Assembly (NCBI RefSeq): GCF_000400465.1 | Contig: NW_008806274.1 | Span: 496,001 to 560,000, forward strand | Length of the DNA: 64,000 nucleotides | Source: Wallemia ichthyophaga EXF-994 | Taxonomy: Eukaryota > Basidiomycota > Wallemiomycetes > Wallemiales > Wallemiaceae | Direction: 5' to 3' | Part shown: positions 42,936-52,817 of the stretch, in pieces | How the letters are laid out: each line of letters starts with the position of its first letter | Position numbering within the stretch: position 1 is the first letter of the stretch | The notes under the pieces: generated by a model | What the model was told of the DNA's origin: nothing | Database searches by the model: none | The model's input: only the letters and a program-made list of their open reading frames with translations | Position numbers and translations under genes: made by a program

Positions 42936-45900
42936 ATGAGTACAGGCGTGGATGGAAAGGAGCCAAGTAAAGAAAATAACTCAGATTCACCAAAGAGAAA
43001 TGTAATTAGAAAGTATGGCAGAGCGCGTCCAGCAGAAGCAGCACAAGAAGTTAGCGCAACCAGTCATTTCGCTCAAGAACAACAGCAGAAACCATACGAA
43101 AGCAATATGTTAGATAGTGATGATGAAGGCGGTGAAGACGCGTCTTATGCTGATCTAAGAAAGGAATTGGGTATTGGTGGATGGAACGATGAAGTTGAGG
43201 CTATAGACGCGATGCCAGAAGAGCAGCTGCGTACACTTCCAGCTAACCTAATTGACGAGTTTGATAGCGACGGCGAGGAAACTCAAAGTGCTCATGTGCG
43301 TCCTTGTTGAGAATTGTATGTCATCTAATCAACAGCGCTAGAAGGAGAAGGAGAAGGAGAATGGAGAGGATTTCAGTCTTTCCATGGCAGAGCAACGTCA
43401 GCTAGTTGAGAAAGAGGAGGGGAGCACTGATCACAATCCTCAAGAGTCGCGTTTACCGCTGCCGTTTGAGGAAGAGGAAATGGATTTCACGGCTGACAGG
43501 ATCAAGAAGCCGAAGGTGCGTCATCACTATACGCGCTTATTGCCTCCGTCTAACATACCCCAAGGGACTTAACAAGAAGGAAGTCGATAATTTACATCGT
43601 GAAACAGCGAGGATGGTCAGAGGTGAGTTGTATAAAGCTTAAGACTAACAAAGCTAACAAGATAAGATCAAAACGTCAGACTGGAATCACGCAGCGATAA
43701 GATGACCTTAGCTGATTATTACGCAAAGCTAGCGATAAAGAGAGGGTGCGTGTCTTGGTCTTTGTCGCCCTCCTCGCTCACTTTACTGATACAGTCACGC
43801 TGAAAACAAGGCAGAAGAAACGGTCCAAGCTGATGAGGAACAACCCCCAGAAACCACCCTACTCACAACATCCAAAGACACACCAGCAGAGCACGCAAAG
43901 GCTGACAAAGATTTAGATCATCAACCAGAAGAAGACATTCTCGTGCAGCAAGACATTGACGCGAAGAAGACACAACAATCAGAAAAGTTAAGACATCTCA
44001 AAGTCAAGGCTCTCGAAAGCGCACATCAAAAGAGCCAACAACTTAAAAAATCAAACAAAGAGCAAGACGTTGATGAAGATATTGAAATACTTGCAGATGA
44101 GTCTGCTGTTGGTCCAGTCGCCCGTACTGCCGGTGCACGTTTGGGTGCTGGACATGAAGACGCTACCAGTAAAATGTCAGCTAAGCGTCGCTGGGATAGT
44201 CGTGAAGCCCATAAAATCAGGAAGTTTGTTGGCATTTCTGAGCGTGGTGGATCAGGTGCCAAGAGGCGCAGAAGCAGTGAAGGCACACCAAACAAAAAGG
44301 GAAAAATGCTCACGAATGAGGAATTAATGGAGAGTATCAGACAGAAGACACTTAATCAGGAACTCCAATTTAAGGATCATGTGGAAGAGCTCGAACGTGT
44401 GCGCAAGAATAAATACAACATACCTAAACCCAAGACGGAGCTGTCTGAGCGCATTGATCCGGTAGAGGCGGCCATTAAACGTGCTGAAAGAAAGTCGGAA
44501 ATATATGCTGATATTGGAGCTGATGATGGAGTAGACAGTGACGACGATGCTGAGGACGAAGACTGGGCGGGATCGGCTGATGAAGAGGAAGATAAGCCAG
44601 CGATTGCATCAGGCTCTGAACGAGGATCAGAAGAACCTGACGAGAATGAGATAGAGAAGGAAAACCACTCATCCTTCTCATCTAATGCTACGAGTGGCAG
44701 ACCCGAAAACACTCGCAAACCTCTAGGAGAAGCAACCGGACATGCCTATGATAATGCCAGCGATGATAGCGACGGAGAAGTTCGCGGATATAGGCGGATA
44801 AGGAGGATTATCAATGATGACAAGGATGAGGAGCAAAATGAGGCTAGTAAGATTGAGGGTAGATTGGAGTCACCATTTGAAGATAATTCACAGCCTGAGT
44901 TTTACATGAATGAGGATGGGCTGCTGACACAGTCGAAGCCGTCAATGGAATTCGCTGAGGAGGGTATGCAAGTGGATAGAACTGAAGAAGTCAATCATGG
45001 TAATCAGCTCAGACGCAGATCATATGTGAGTGATAATGACGATGAGGGTTATGTAGCGAGGAAGCCAATGAGACAGACACAGCAAGCAACTCAAGCGACT
45101 CAACCAACCCAGGTAACGGAAGCAACTCAAGCAGCCACACAACCAGCCACAGAAATCAAGACACAGCAGCTTACGCAAATTGAACCAATACCGACAATGA
45201 AAGAATCAACGCAAGCCACTCAAGCTAAACAAACCATCCAAGCACCAGCCAGCCCATCTTACAGCGACAGTGACAGTGAGCAAGAGCAACCACCAAAACC
45301 ATCGAGGAGTGCATTCGATACACTCAAGAAGGGAATGAAGAGGCAGGAAGAGAGGCAGAAGCGACCAATTGATCCGCGCTACTTTGAAGCACAAGCTGAG
45401 ATATCTGATGAGGACAACCTGGTAGGATTGATTAGTGATGATGAAGAAGATGACGAAAGAAACAATCGCCAATTAGATGAGCTGGTGAATGACGACAGGG
45501 TGGCACGGGAGACGCGCGACAAGCAGGATAAGTTGGCTACCGAGAAGTACCAAGAGCAGTTAAAAGAGGACGATGAACTGGATAAGAAGGTAGCGCAAAA
45601 TGCTGCAGATGGTCGGTATAGATATAGGAGGAGACATCGTAATGAGGATGGATTGGAGATGAGTAGTGATGACGATGATATCGAGTTCATGAAGGCGCAG
45701 GAACAATTGGCGACTAGGTTGGCAAAGAGAAGAAGGAAACAGGCTGGAGAAGAGCCGATGGAGAGATATGGTGGGTTTAGATGGATTTTTCTATAATTGA
45801 CGCTGACATTTGCACTCGATACAGCTCGTAATCCTAGAACTGCTGCTTTCGTCGCTGCGTTCGAGGCGCCTGCGAATGCTGAAGATTTTGAAGCGGACTT

Positions 45901-46560
45901 TGATGTGGAACATACAGGTGGACCTTTGATCGAGCAGCCGGAGCATAGGAAGGATAGTGAAAACAGTGCCAGCGACAGCGTAGATGAGGATGAGGATAGT
46001 GATGTATCTGAAAGTACACATCAAAATGACAGCGTTAGGGTGAAAAAGCAGATGACGTTGAAGGAAGAAGCAGCAGCAATGCGCAATTTCATGGAAAGGG
46101 TAGGTCTGCTGCCTTTAACGGTAGCGCCGCAGCTGAGATAACAATAACACAGAAACACGCGTACGAAAACATACAGTCGAGCGACTCGGAAGACGAGAGC
46201 CAGGCTATGCAGTTCGTCAGGAAGGGCGATCCGGGTAAGCAGAAGCAGAAGCCGCGCATCGAGAGGCGGGAGAATGATGACGAGGATACTGTGCCGTCGT
46301 ACGCCAAGGGTCGTAGACCGCTTTCGCCACGCTCGTTGAGCAAGTTGAAGAAATATGCGCAAGACGAAGGTAGTGGGGTCAACTACTCTGCTGGCGGGGG
46401 AAGGAAGGGAGTGACATCGTTTTTGTCAGAATCAAATAGCGCTGGAGTTAAGAAGAAGCATCAGAGTGCGTCCAAGACGAAGCCATTGCAGTCGCAATCG
46501 CAGCAGTCATCGCAATCGAAGCCATCGTCCAAACTAAGTTCGTTCGGGAAGTGGAGTTGA
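42936..46560 (+). CDS. MRC1: replication checkpoint mediator Mrc1 (claspin homologue)
   Basis: Fork-associated adaptor that carries the S-phase checkpoint signal from Mec1/ATR to the effector kinase. Exons are 42936-43295, 43342-43515, 43565-43622, 43667-43745, 43795-45770, 45825-46099 and 46153-46560 (introns of 44-54 nt), giving 1109 aa. It is strongly acidic with basic patches. Features: an early conserved helix KKEVDNLHRETARMVR; ELVARTAGARLG-like region; a dense TQ cluster around 45076-45240 (QQATQATQPTQ, then STQATQAKQTIQ), fitting ATR-type phosphorylation. The MRC1-like domain runs DNLVGLISDDEEDDE, LVNDDRVARETRDKQDKLAT, RYRYRRRHRNEDGLEMSSDD and FMKAQEQLATRLAKRRRK. The C-terminus is Ser/Gln-rich. 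Start chosen at the first ATG after an in-frame stop. Confidence 0.9.
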
Positions 46561-46627
46561 ATAGTGTGTAAATCTATATGTATGATTATCGTGGTAACTG
46601 TTACATGAAATTGTACAGCACACAAAT

Positions 46628-48205
46628 TTAGAGATGTGCCGTGGCAGTTGTGCGCCTATAGTAATCGGCTTTAATGAGATCGGATGCTCTTTCAGCTACC
46701 ATTTCGACAGTGATCATAGGATTAGCGGTGACCATAGAGGGGAAGACAGAAGCGTCTACCACTCTAATACCTTTCATGCCCCTAATTCTGAGGAGAGGGT
46801 CTAAAACAGCGGATGGATCATTAGCTGCGCCCATTTTGCACGTACCTGCTGGATGGTAGACGGTGTGGTGGACAGCTCTGCCGTATTTACCAATATCTTC
46901 ATCGCTCTGCACGTGTGAACCAGGGGCAACTTCCTCTTTGAGCCACTTGGCGAACGGCTCCTGTTTAGCGATCTCCCTTGCAATTTTGATGCCGTCAATG
47001 ATAGTCCGCTCATCTTGGCGAGCGGGGTCGGTGAAATAGCGAAAGTCGAGTGCGGGCTTGACGGAAGGATCGGCGCTAGTGAGGTAGAGTCTGCCGACCG
47101 ACTTGGGTCTGCAGACATTAGGTGTCATGCATATAGCGTGCTCGGGGCGTGGGTAGCCGAGTCGCGCGGTGTTGTCAGCGAAAGGAACAGAATAGACGTG
47201 GAACATGAGATCTGGGCGTGTTTCGCCGTATTCTTTAACGCGCTGAATAAAGAGAGCCGCATCGGATTCCATTACTGTCTTGTCCTCGAGCGGCGCATGG
47301 AGCGACCACATGATGATGGACTCGGGATGGTCGAGCAGATTCTCACCGACTGGCAAATCAGCAGTAAGAGGAATGTTGAGGCGACGGAGCTGCTCAGCGG
47401 GACCAATGCCGTTGAGGAGGAGGAGTCTAGGTGAGTCGATAGCGCCAGCAGAAAGCAAAACCTCATGTCGACACCTGAAAGTGGTGCGTGACCCGCCTTC
47501 CGGTGTAGCTTCAACACCGACCACTCGATCCCCATCAAAGAGGAGCTTGTCGACCCACGAATTCAGCATGAGGTGCAAGTTAGGCCGTTTGTCCATGATA
47601 GGATGCATGTATGCGACTGAAGCCGACGACCGCTTCCCGTCGTGGGGTGTGTATGCAATGCTCAGCCAGCCCACACCCTCCGTCCACACCTTGGTGCCGT
47701 GCGAGTGGCGAGTCTGCGCCCAAGAGTCGAAGTTGTCGATCACAGGCACGCTAGTGGCCCGTTGCGAGGCGTCTATCCAGTCGCCCATGATCGGGTTGCG
47801 GTCTTTGTGCGCCGGCGGCTGGATGTGATTGAGGAGGCGATCGCCGTACGCCTGCATCGTGTGGCTGTCCCATCCGCGCGCACCACGCTTCACCCACTCA
47901 TCGAGATCTTGCGGAAAGGGGCGGAAACAGATGAGAGTGTTGTGGGAGCTGCACCCGCCGAGTACTTTGGCGCGTGAGTGCAGGATGTGCGAGTTGCCGT
48001 GTGGCTGCGCGACGGTCGGGTAGGCGTAGTCGAGCTCCCCGCCGAGCAGAGACAGCCAGGATCGCAGCTGGAGCACCTCCGGGTGGTTGCGGTCGTCGGG
48101 GCCGCCTTCGATCACGAGCACTGATATCTCTGGCACCTCGGTCAATCTGTTTGCCAGCACCAGCCCCGCTGTACCGCCGCCGATGATTATATAGTCGAAT
48201 TCCAT
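46628..48205 (-). CDS. choline oxidase (GMC oxidoreductase)
   Basis: 525-aa intronless FAD enzyme of the GMC family. It begins MEFDYIIIGGGTAGLVLANR, the Rossmann FAD site at the very N-terminus, which decides the start; an ATG 75 nt upstream is in frame but adds unlike sequence. Choline-oxidase-like blocks are GPDDRNHPEVLQL, RAKVLGGCSSHNTLI, SVAYMHPIMDKRPNLHL, SVPFADNTARLGYPRPEH, MTPNVCRPKSVGRLYL and DFRYFTDPARQDERTIIDGI. The active-site region is NTVYHPAGT-like (HTVYHPAGTCKMG) and the end has VTANPMITVEMVAERASDLI with the second catalytic Asn. Choline oxidases convert choline to betaine aldehyde (and on to betaine) with O2. The head-to-head neighbour is a matching aldehyde dehydrogenase, which supports the assignment. 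Confidence 0.9.
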   Translation of the reverse strand: MEFDYIIIGGGTAGLVLANRLTEVPEISVLVIEGGPDDRNHPEVLQLRSWLSLLGGELDYAYPTVAQPHGNSHILHSRAKVLGGCSSHNTLICFRPFPQDLDEWVKRGARGWDSHTMQAYGDRLLNHIQPPAHKDRNPIMGDWIDASQRATSVPVIDNFDSWAQTRHSHGTKVWTEGVGWLSIAYTPHDGKRSSASVAYMHPIMDKRPNLHLMLNSWVDKLLFDGDRVVGVEATPEGGSRTTFRCRHEVLLSAGAIDSPRLLLLNGIGPAEQLRRLNIPLTADLPVGENLLDHPESIIMWSLHAPLEDKTVMESDAALFIQRVKEYGETRPDLMFHVYSVPFADNTARLGYPRPEHAICMTPNVCRPKSVGRLYLTSADPSVKPALDFRYFTDPARQDERTIIDGIKIAREIAKQEPFAKWLKEEVAPGSHVQSDEDIGKYGRAVHHTVYHPAGTCKMGAANDPSAVLDPLLRIRGMKGIRVVDASVFPSMVTANPMITVEMVAERASDLIKADYYRRTTATAHL

Positions 48206-48286
48206 CTGCCTGTTTGATTTGAAAATTTTTGATTCGCCGTCGTCGTCGCCAGAAGAAAAGTTTACTATCTCATCTGTCATCAACTC

Positions 48287-49851
48287 ATGGCGTCACCGAA
48301 ATTATACACAACGATCCACGCGCTTAAGACAAAGATCGAGGTGCCGCTGGGGCTGTTTATCGACGGGGAGTTCAGGCGGGGAGGCGGTGCAGCCTTGTGA
48401 GTTGAAGTGGGTGGATAACGGCGATGTGCACGCTGACACGACGCAGCCACACGATAAACCCCGAGAACGAGCAGCCAGTGGTCGCAGATACCGTGCAAGC
48501 CGCGAGCAAGGCTGATGTCGATGCCGCAGTGAGCGCAGCCCGCCTAGCATACAACACGACATGGGGGCAGACAGTGGAAGGGAGTGAGCGATCGCGGCTA
48601 ATGCGCAAGCTGGCCGACCTGATAGACCGTGATACATGCCTACTCGCTGCGGTGGAAGCACTCGACGGCGGCAAGACGGTTACGTGGTGTGAGGGCGATA
48701 TCGCCGACGCGTCTGCCTGTTTGCGCTACTATGCCGGTTGGGCTGACAAGATACACGGGCAGACACTCGAAGGACATGCGCCTACGAAGATGTCCTTCAC
48801 CCTCCACGAGCCCGTCGGCGTCGTGGGGCAGATCGTACCGTTCAACTACCCGCTCATGATGGCAGGCTGGGCGATTGCGCCTGCGCTAGCAGTTGGCTGC
48901 TCTGTCGTATTCAAGCCGGCTGAGGCGACGCCGCTGTCCACGCTCCTCCTTGCGCAGCTGGTGCATGAGGCCGGCTTCCCAAAGGGTGTGTTCAACGTCG
49001 TCAACGGTAGCGGGCGCGAGACAGGCGCGGCGATTGCAGAGCACCCCGATATCGACAAGGTATCTTTCACCGGTTCCACAGCTACTGGCCGCGGCATTGC
49101 CGTTGCTGCAGCGCGCTCCAATCTCAAGAAAGTGAGCTTGGAACTTGGCGGAAAATCTCCCAGTCTCGTCTTTCCCTCTGCGGACATAGACGAGGCCGTC
49201 AAATGGAGTGCGTTTGGCGTGTTTGAAAACGCTGGACAAAGCTGCTCCGCCGGCACGCGTCTTCTCGTGCACGAAAGCGTATATGAGCAGTTCGTAAACA
49301 AGCTAGCACATGCGGCTGACGCGATAAAACTCGGCAGCGTACTCGATCGGTCCACGCAACAGGGACCACAGATCCACCGCGCACAGTTCGAAAAGGTCAT
49401 GCAGTATATAGATATTGGTAAGGCAGAAGGTGCGCGCGTGGTTGCAGGTGGTACGCGTTACGGTGATACTGGCCTCTTTATCCGCCCGACCGTCTTTGCG
49501 GACGTACATAACGGCATGCGTATCGCGCAGGAGGAGATATTCGGACCCGTCGTTGTCGTGATTCCCTTCAAAAACGAAGACGAGGCGGTGGAAATGGCGA
49601 ATGATACCTCTTACGGCCTCGCTGCGGCTATACACAGCAAGCAGGCAGATGAGGTGGGAAGGGTGATGCACCATCTCAAGGCGGGAACGGTTTGGGTTAA
49701 TCAGTACACCATGCTCTCGCATAACACGCCTTTTGGTGGTTATAAGCAGAGTGGGTGGGGCAGACAACTCGGCAGCTACGGACTCGACGCGTACATGAAT
49801 GTGAAGGGCGTTAGCTGGAACTACGGCCCTGAGGCGGCGCCCAAGTTATGA
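48287..49851 (+). CDS. betaine-aldehyde dehydrogenase (NAD(P)-dependent ALDH)
   Basis: 504 aa from exons 48287-48396 and 48447-49851 (intron of 50 nt). The junction gives LFIDGEFRRGGGAA joined to FHTINPENEQPVVADTV. The ALDH fold is complete: NAD site PFNYPLMMAGWAIAPALAVG and FTGSTATGR, catalytic Glu in SLELGGKSP, catalytic Cys in FENAGQSCSAGTR, and EEIFGPVVVVIPF. The C-terminus has MLSHNTPFGGYKQSGWGRQL. The sequence is closest in feel to the betaine/aminoaldehyde branch rather than to mitochondrial acetaldehyde dehydrogenases. Its divergent neighbour, a choline oxidase, would supply betaine aldehyde, so glycine betaine is the likely product. Start codons are 81 bp apart, compatible with shared regulation. 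Confidence 0.92.
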
Positions 49852-50236
49852 TGTGGTGGGTTTTCGAGTGGGCGATTTCGTAATTTTTGTAGTTTGTTTT
49901 GAATAGTGAGTAGTGAGTAGTGATTACTGTTTAGAGAGCAGCCTGTAGTATAAAAATCAAAGCGATAATTAGCAATACACTGTGTACCTGAATCAGGCAC
50001 ACTCGAGGCACCCTGAGTGTTGAGCGAGTGCCTTGAGTGCCTTAGTGCTGGGTGCCTTGCCAGCGACGCCTCCGCCTCAGCCTCAACACTCTAACCAACC
50101 ACCAAATATTCCCGCACGACCACCGATCACCTGCACCAAGCTGAAGCGACACCGCTAGCGAAGAGAGCAGGGCAACGTGAAAAAATAAATAATAAAACTA
50201 ATTCGTAAGCAGCGCACACCCAACGCAACACGCACA
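49852..50236. other. intergenic region with short repeats, 385 bp
   Basis: Downstream of the aldehyde dehydrogenase. Contains a GTGAGTA-type reiteration near 49905-49925 and a repeat cluster at 49996-50058. No RNA gene was recognised. Confidence 0.5.
49996..50058. repeat. clustered direct and inverted short repeats (GAGTGCCTT units)
   Basis: Two adjacent copies of GAGTGCCTT (50026-50043) and a degenerate third (TGGGTGCCTT). They are partly complementary to GGCACACTCGAGGCACC upstream (49996-50012). Could form a small stem. Confidence 0.5.
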
Positions 50237-50545
50237 ATGACGCTCACAGGCGGCAGTACAGGAGCAGGAGCAGGAGCAGGAATGGGTCCAGGGATGCCCA
50301 TGGATAATAGCGTGCACGGAGACGGCCGCTGCAACGTCTACCCCCTCTCTACAGATAGATTGGAGTGCCTGCCATCACCATCAAATGCGCAGGTAGCGGT
50401 GGCTGTCGTGCTCGGTGGACTCGCCGTCGTGGCATACACCGCCGTCGTCGCAGCCTTGCTGCTCGTCCGCAGGAGGGCGAGACTGGGCGAGAAGGAGCGC
50501 GAGCAGGAGTGTGAGTGCAAAGGCGTGGACGGGATAGTGGGGTAG
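50237..50545 (+). CDS. doubtful small single-pass membrane protein
   Basis: 102-aa open frame starting MTLTGGSTGAGAGAG. It has a Gly/Ala/Pro-rich N-terminus, two Cys (RCNVYPLSTDRLECL), one strong hydrophobic segment at about residues 52-76 (VAVAVVLGGLAVVAYTAVVA), then basic residues (VRRRARLGEKERE), so type III topology is likely. No signal peptide and no family recognised. It may be a real short gene because it fills an otherwise 800-bp gap, but coding evidence is limited to this layout. Confidence 0.35.
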   Translation: MTLTGGSTGAGAGAGMGPGMPMDNSVHGDGRCNVYPLSTDRLECLPSPSNAQVAVAVVLGGLAVVAYTAVVAALLLVRRRARLGEKEREQECECKGVDGIVG

Positions 50546-50650
50546 TATATTCCATCAACAAGCAAGCCATCAACCAAATCAACGCTATCTATCTATCTAT
50601 ATGATACAAACGAAACAGGAAGCAATCCACACACTCACACTGACTCCCAC

Positions 50651-52393
50651 TTACTCCATCGCAGCAAGGCGATAATCCGCGAGGTTGTGATGTTGAGACG
50701 GGGAAGGCGATCCAAAGAGGCGATCGCGCCCATTGAGGGATTTCGGAAAGGCGATGGTGTCACGAATAGAGGTTGTATCGCACATGAGAGCGATGAGCCT
50801 GTCGAGCCCGAGCGCAATACCAGCGTGAGGGGGGGCACCACTAGCTAGGGCTTGTAGGAGGTGACTGAATCTACCCACCTCCTTCTCGCTCAGACGTAAG
50901 ACGTCTCTAAAAACACTCTCTTGTAAATCCGCCTCATGAATACGCACACTGCCCCCACCGATTTCGCACCCGTTGAGTACGAGGTCGTAGTGCTGGCCGC
51001 GCACGCGCTCTGGGTTTGTGTGGAGGAGGTGCACGTCGTCTGCATGTGGTGCTGTGAAAGGATGGTGAGTGGAGGCGTAACGCCCACGTGAGAGATGTGC
51101 TTTATCCTCATCCGCACGCGTGAAGAGCGGGAACTCGGTGATCCACGTGAAAGCATAGGGTGTGGTGTGGGGGAGGGCGAGGTGATCTGCAAGCGCCAGA
51201 CGCAGTGCTCCCAGTGCAGTTCCCCCACCGTCGGGATACACCGGCGTATCTTCACACCACACCACATCCCCCTCTTGCAGGCCGAGCGAGGCGACCATCT
51301 GTGGTGTGGGCGGAGTAGGAGGGTGAGCAGCGTAGAATTCTGCGCTCACTCGCGAGGCTGTCTCTTTGTCCAGCGTGAGTGCTCGCGTCTGCATTTGAGT
51401 TTGCTTTACGCCACCACTACCTACACACTCACCTCCACCCTCAGCCACGCCGCGTATGGCCAAATCGAATCGCAGGTCGGGCTTGTCGGAGCCGTAAGTG
51501 TTCATGGCGTGCGTGTAGGACATGACGGGTATGCTTGGAATGTGGGTGTGCATATACCGCGCCCACAACTCCCCCACTAGCCCTTGGATAAGCTGGCGGA
51601 TCTGCTCACCACCGATATTCCACCCGCGCGCGCACGAGTCAGGCGAGGCAGCACCATTGACATAGGCCATTTCAACATCCAGCTGGGTAAACTCAGGCTG
51701 CCTATCCTTCCTGCCATCCTCATCACGGAAACACCTAGCAATCTGGAAATAGGCGTCAGTGCAGCCAGAAGCAATGAGGAGCTGCTTGGGTTGCTGGGGC
51801 GATTGGGAGAGCGCGTAGAAGGAGGGAGTGTCGGAGGAGCGTGTGGGGACGAGGAACTCCCGCGCGCCTTCGGAAGAAGAGTTGAGGAGGATCGGAGTTT
51901 CGATCTCGGTGAAGCTGAGGGAGTGGAGGTGGGTGCGGATAGAGTGGGTGATCTGAGACCGGCGCTGGAGAGTTTGGGTGAGGCGCGTGCTGCGCAGGTC
52001 GAGATAGCGGTGCTTCAGCTTGAGATCGACGTCGGAGGAGCAAGTGGGGGAGAGAGGATTGAAAGGGAGTGAGCGGGCCGCGTTGAGCATGTCGAGGCGG
52101 TGCACGTCGAGCTCGATGCTGCCTGTCCTCAAATTGGAATTGGACGAGTCACGGAGCTTCACTTGGCCAGAAACCTGGATAACTGAGTTTGTCGTAGTGT
52201 TTGGTGGGATTAAAGTATTTGGTGTGATTAGCTGTATAACACCGCTGTGATCTCTCAAGTCGATGAAAGATTTCGCCTTGTTCAGCCGTCGAATCGAGAT
52301 CAAATGGCCAGCGAGGTTTACAGTGCTATTGAGATCATCAACACCAACTAAACCACACAATTTTGATCTTTTGAATAAATTAGAGAGTGTCAT
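50651..52393 (-). CDS. MSD1: mitochondrial aspartyl-tRNA synthetase
   Basis: 580-aa intronless class II synthetase of the bacterial/mitochondrial type. In order: N-terminal OB fold (LAGHLISIRRLNKAKSFIDL, then RDHSGVIQLI), class II motif 1 (RSQITHSIRTHLHSLSFTEI, then ETPIL), ATP/aspartate site (EGAREFLVPTR, YALSQSPQQPKQLLI), motif 2 (RCFRDEDGRKDRQPEFTQLD), a GAD-type insertion domain specific to bacterial-like AspRS, and motif 3 (GIALGLDRLIALM). The first residues MTLSNLFKRSKLCGLV are basic and consistent with mitochondrial import. All catalytic blocks are intact. Confidence 0.95.
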   Translation of the reverse strand: MTLSNLFKRSKLCGLVGVDDLNSTVNLAGHLISIRRLNKAKSFIDLRDHSGVIQLITPNTLIPPNTTTNSVIQVSGQVKLRDSSNSNLRTGSIELDVHRLDMLNAARSLPFNPLSPTCSSDVDLKLKHRYLDLRSTRLTQTLQRRSQITHSIRTHLHSLSFTEIETPILLNSSSEGAREFLVPTRSSDTPSFYALSQSPQQPKQLLIASGCTDAYFQIARCFRDEDGRKDRQPEFTQLDVEMAYVNGAASPDSCARGWNIGGEQIRQLIQGLVGELWARYMHTHIPSIPVMSYTHAMNTYGSDKPDLRFDLAIRGVAEGGGECVGSGGVKQTQMQTRALTLDKETASRVSAEFYAAHPPTPPTPQMVASLGLQEGDVVWCEDTPVYPDGGGTALGALRLALADHLALPHTTPYAFTWITEFPLFTRADEDKAHLSRGRYASTHHPFTAPHADDVHLLHTNPERVRGQHYDLVLNGCEIGGGSVRIHEADLQESVFRDVLRLSEKEVGRFSHLLQALASGAPPHAGIALGLDRLIALMCDTTSIRDTIAFPKSLNGRDRLFGSPSPSQHHNLADYRLAAME

Positions 52394-52413
52394 GGTGGTT
52401 GTGGTACAAGCTT

Positions 52414-52793
52414 CTATTTCTTACGATTTCCACCTTTTCTACCGTTGAAAGATGCCCCAGATCTCGCCTGCTGGCGCTTGCGATGTCTGCCTACGTCTCG
52501 GCCGTGGGTTGAAACCTTTTTGTCGGTATTCGAATCGGTGTTGATGGGCATCTCACCAGCACCCAGATCCTCTGCAAACTCAGGTCTATTGTCCTTAATA
52601 GCCTCGTCAGATGGCTGTGTGCTGGTCAGTCTACTGTTCAGCCTAGCCAGCCTCGCTTGATCCTTTATATGGTAATCTGAATCCTCCCTGCTACGCTTAG
52701 CAGATCTGTGCGCCTTTTTCACATTTGATCCTGTAAGCCTGGTTAAGTCTGAGCCACTTGATTGGGAAATAACCCACTCATGGATTTCGCCAT
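52414..52793 (-). CDS. small basic DUF2423 protein (YBL028C-like), likely nucleolar
   Basis: 110 aa. The first exon is only 16 nt (52793-52778, MAKSM plus one base). A 47-nt intron (52731-52777; GTGGGT donor, CTTAAC branch, CTTACAG acceptor) leads to exon 52730-52414. Joined, it starts MAKSMRSNVKKAHRSAKRSR and continues YHIKDQARLARLNSRL, the conserved MAKS-RSK-KR and ARLARL pattern of the fungal DUF2423 family. The C-terminus is Lys/Arg/Gly-rich (GRHRKRQQARSGASFNGRKG). Yeast YBL028C is nucleolar and linked to ribosome synthesis. Without this intron the frame has no ATG start, which supports the model. Confidence 0.82.
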
Positions 52794-52817
52794 CTTGGTT
52801 GTTCAACTCTAACCATC
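52794..52817. promoter_or_regulatory. 24-bp divergent spacer (DUF2423 gene / CLPTM1)
   Basis: The shortest divergent gap in the window: 24 bp between two start codons. If the CLPTM1 start were at a downstream Met (MDENNNNN, 52839) it would be 45 bp. Confidence 0.45.

Noticed and set aside
48206-48280. N-terminal extension of choline oxidase
   Set aside because: Adds 25 unlike residues before the FAD site, which normally sits at the very N-terminus.
46628-49851. Certain recent bacterial transfer of the betaine genes
   Set aside because: Choline oxidase genes occur in other fungi and the dehydrogenase has a typical local intron; composition alone does not prove transfer.
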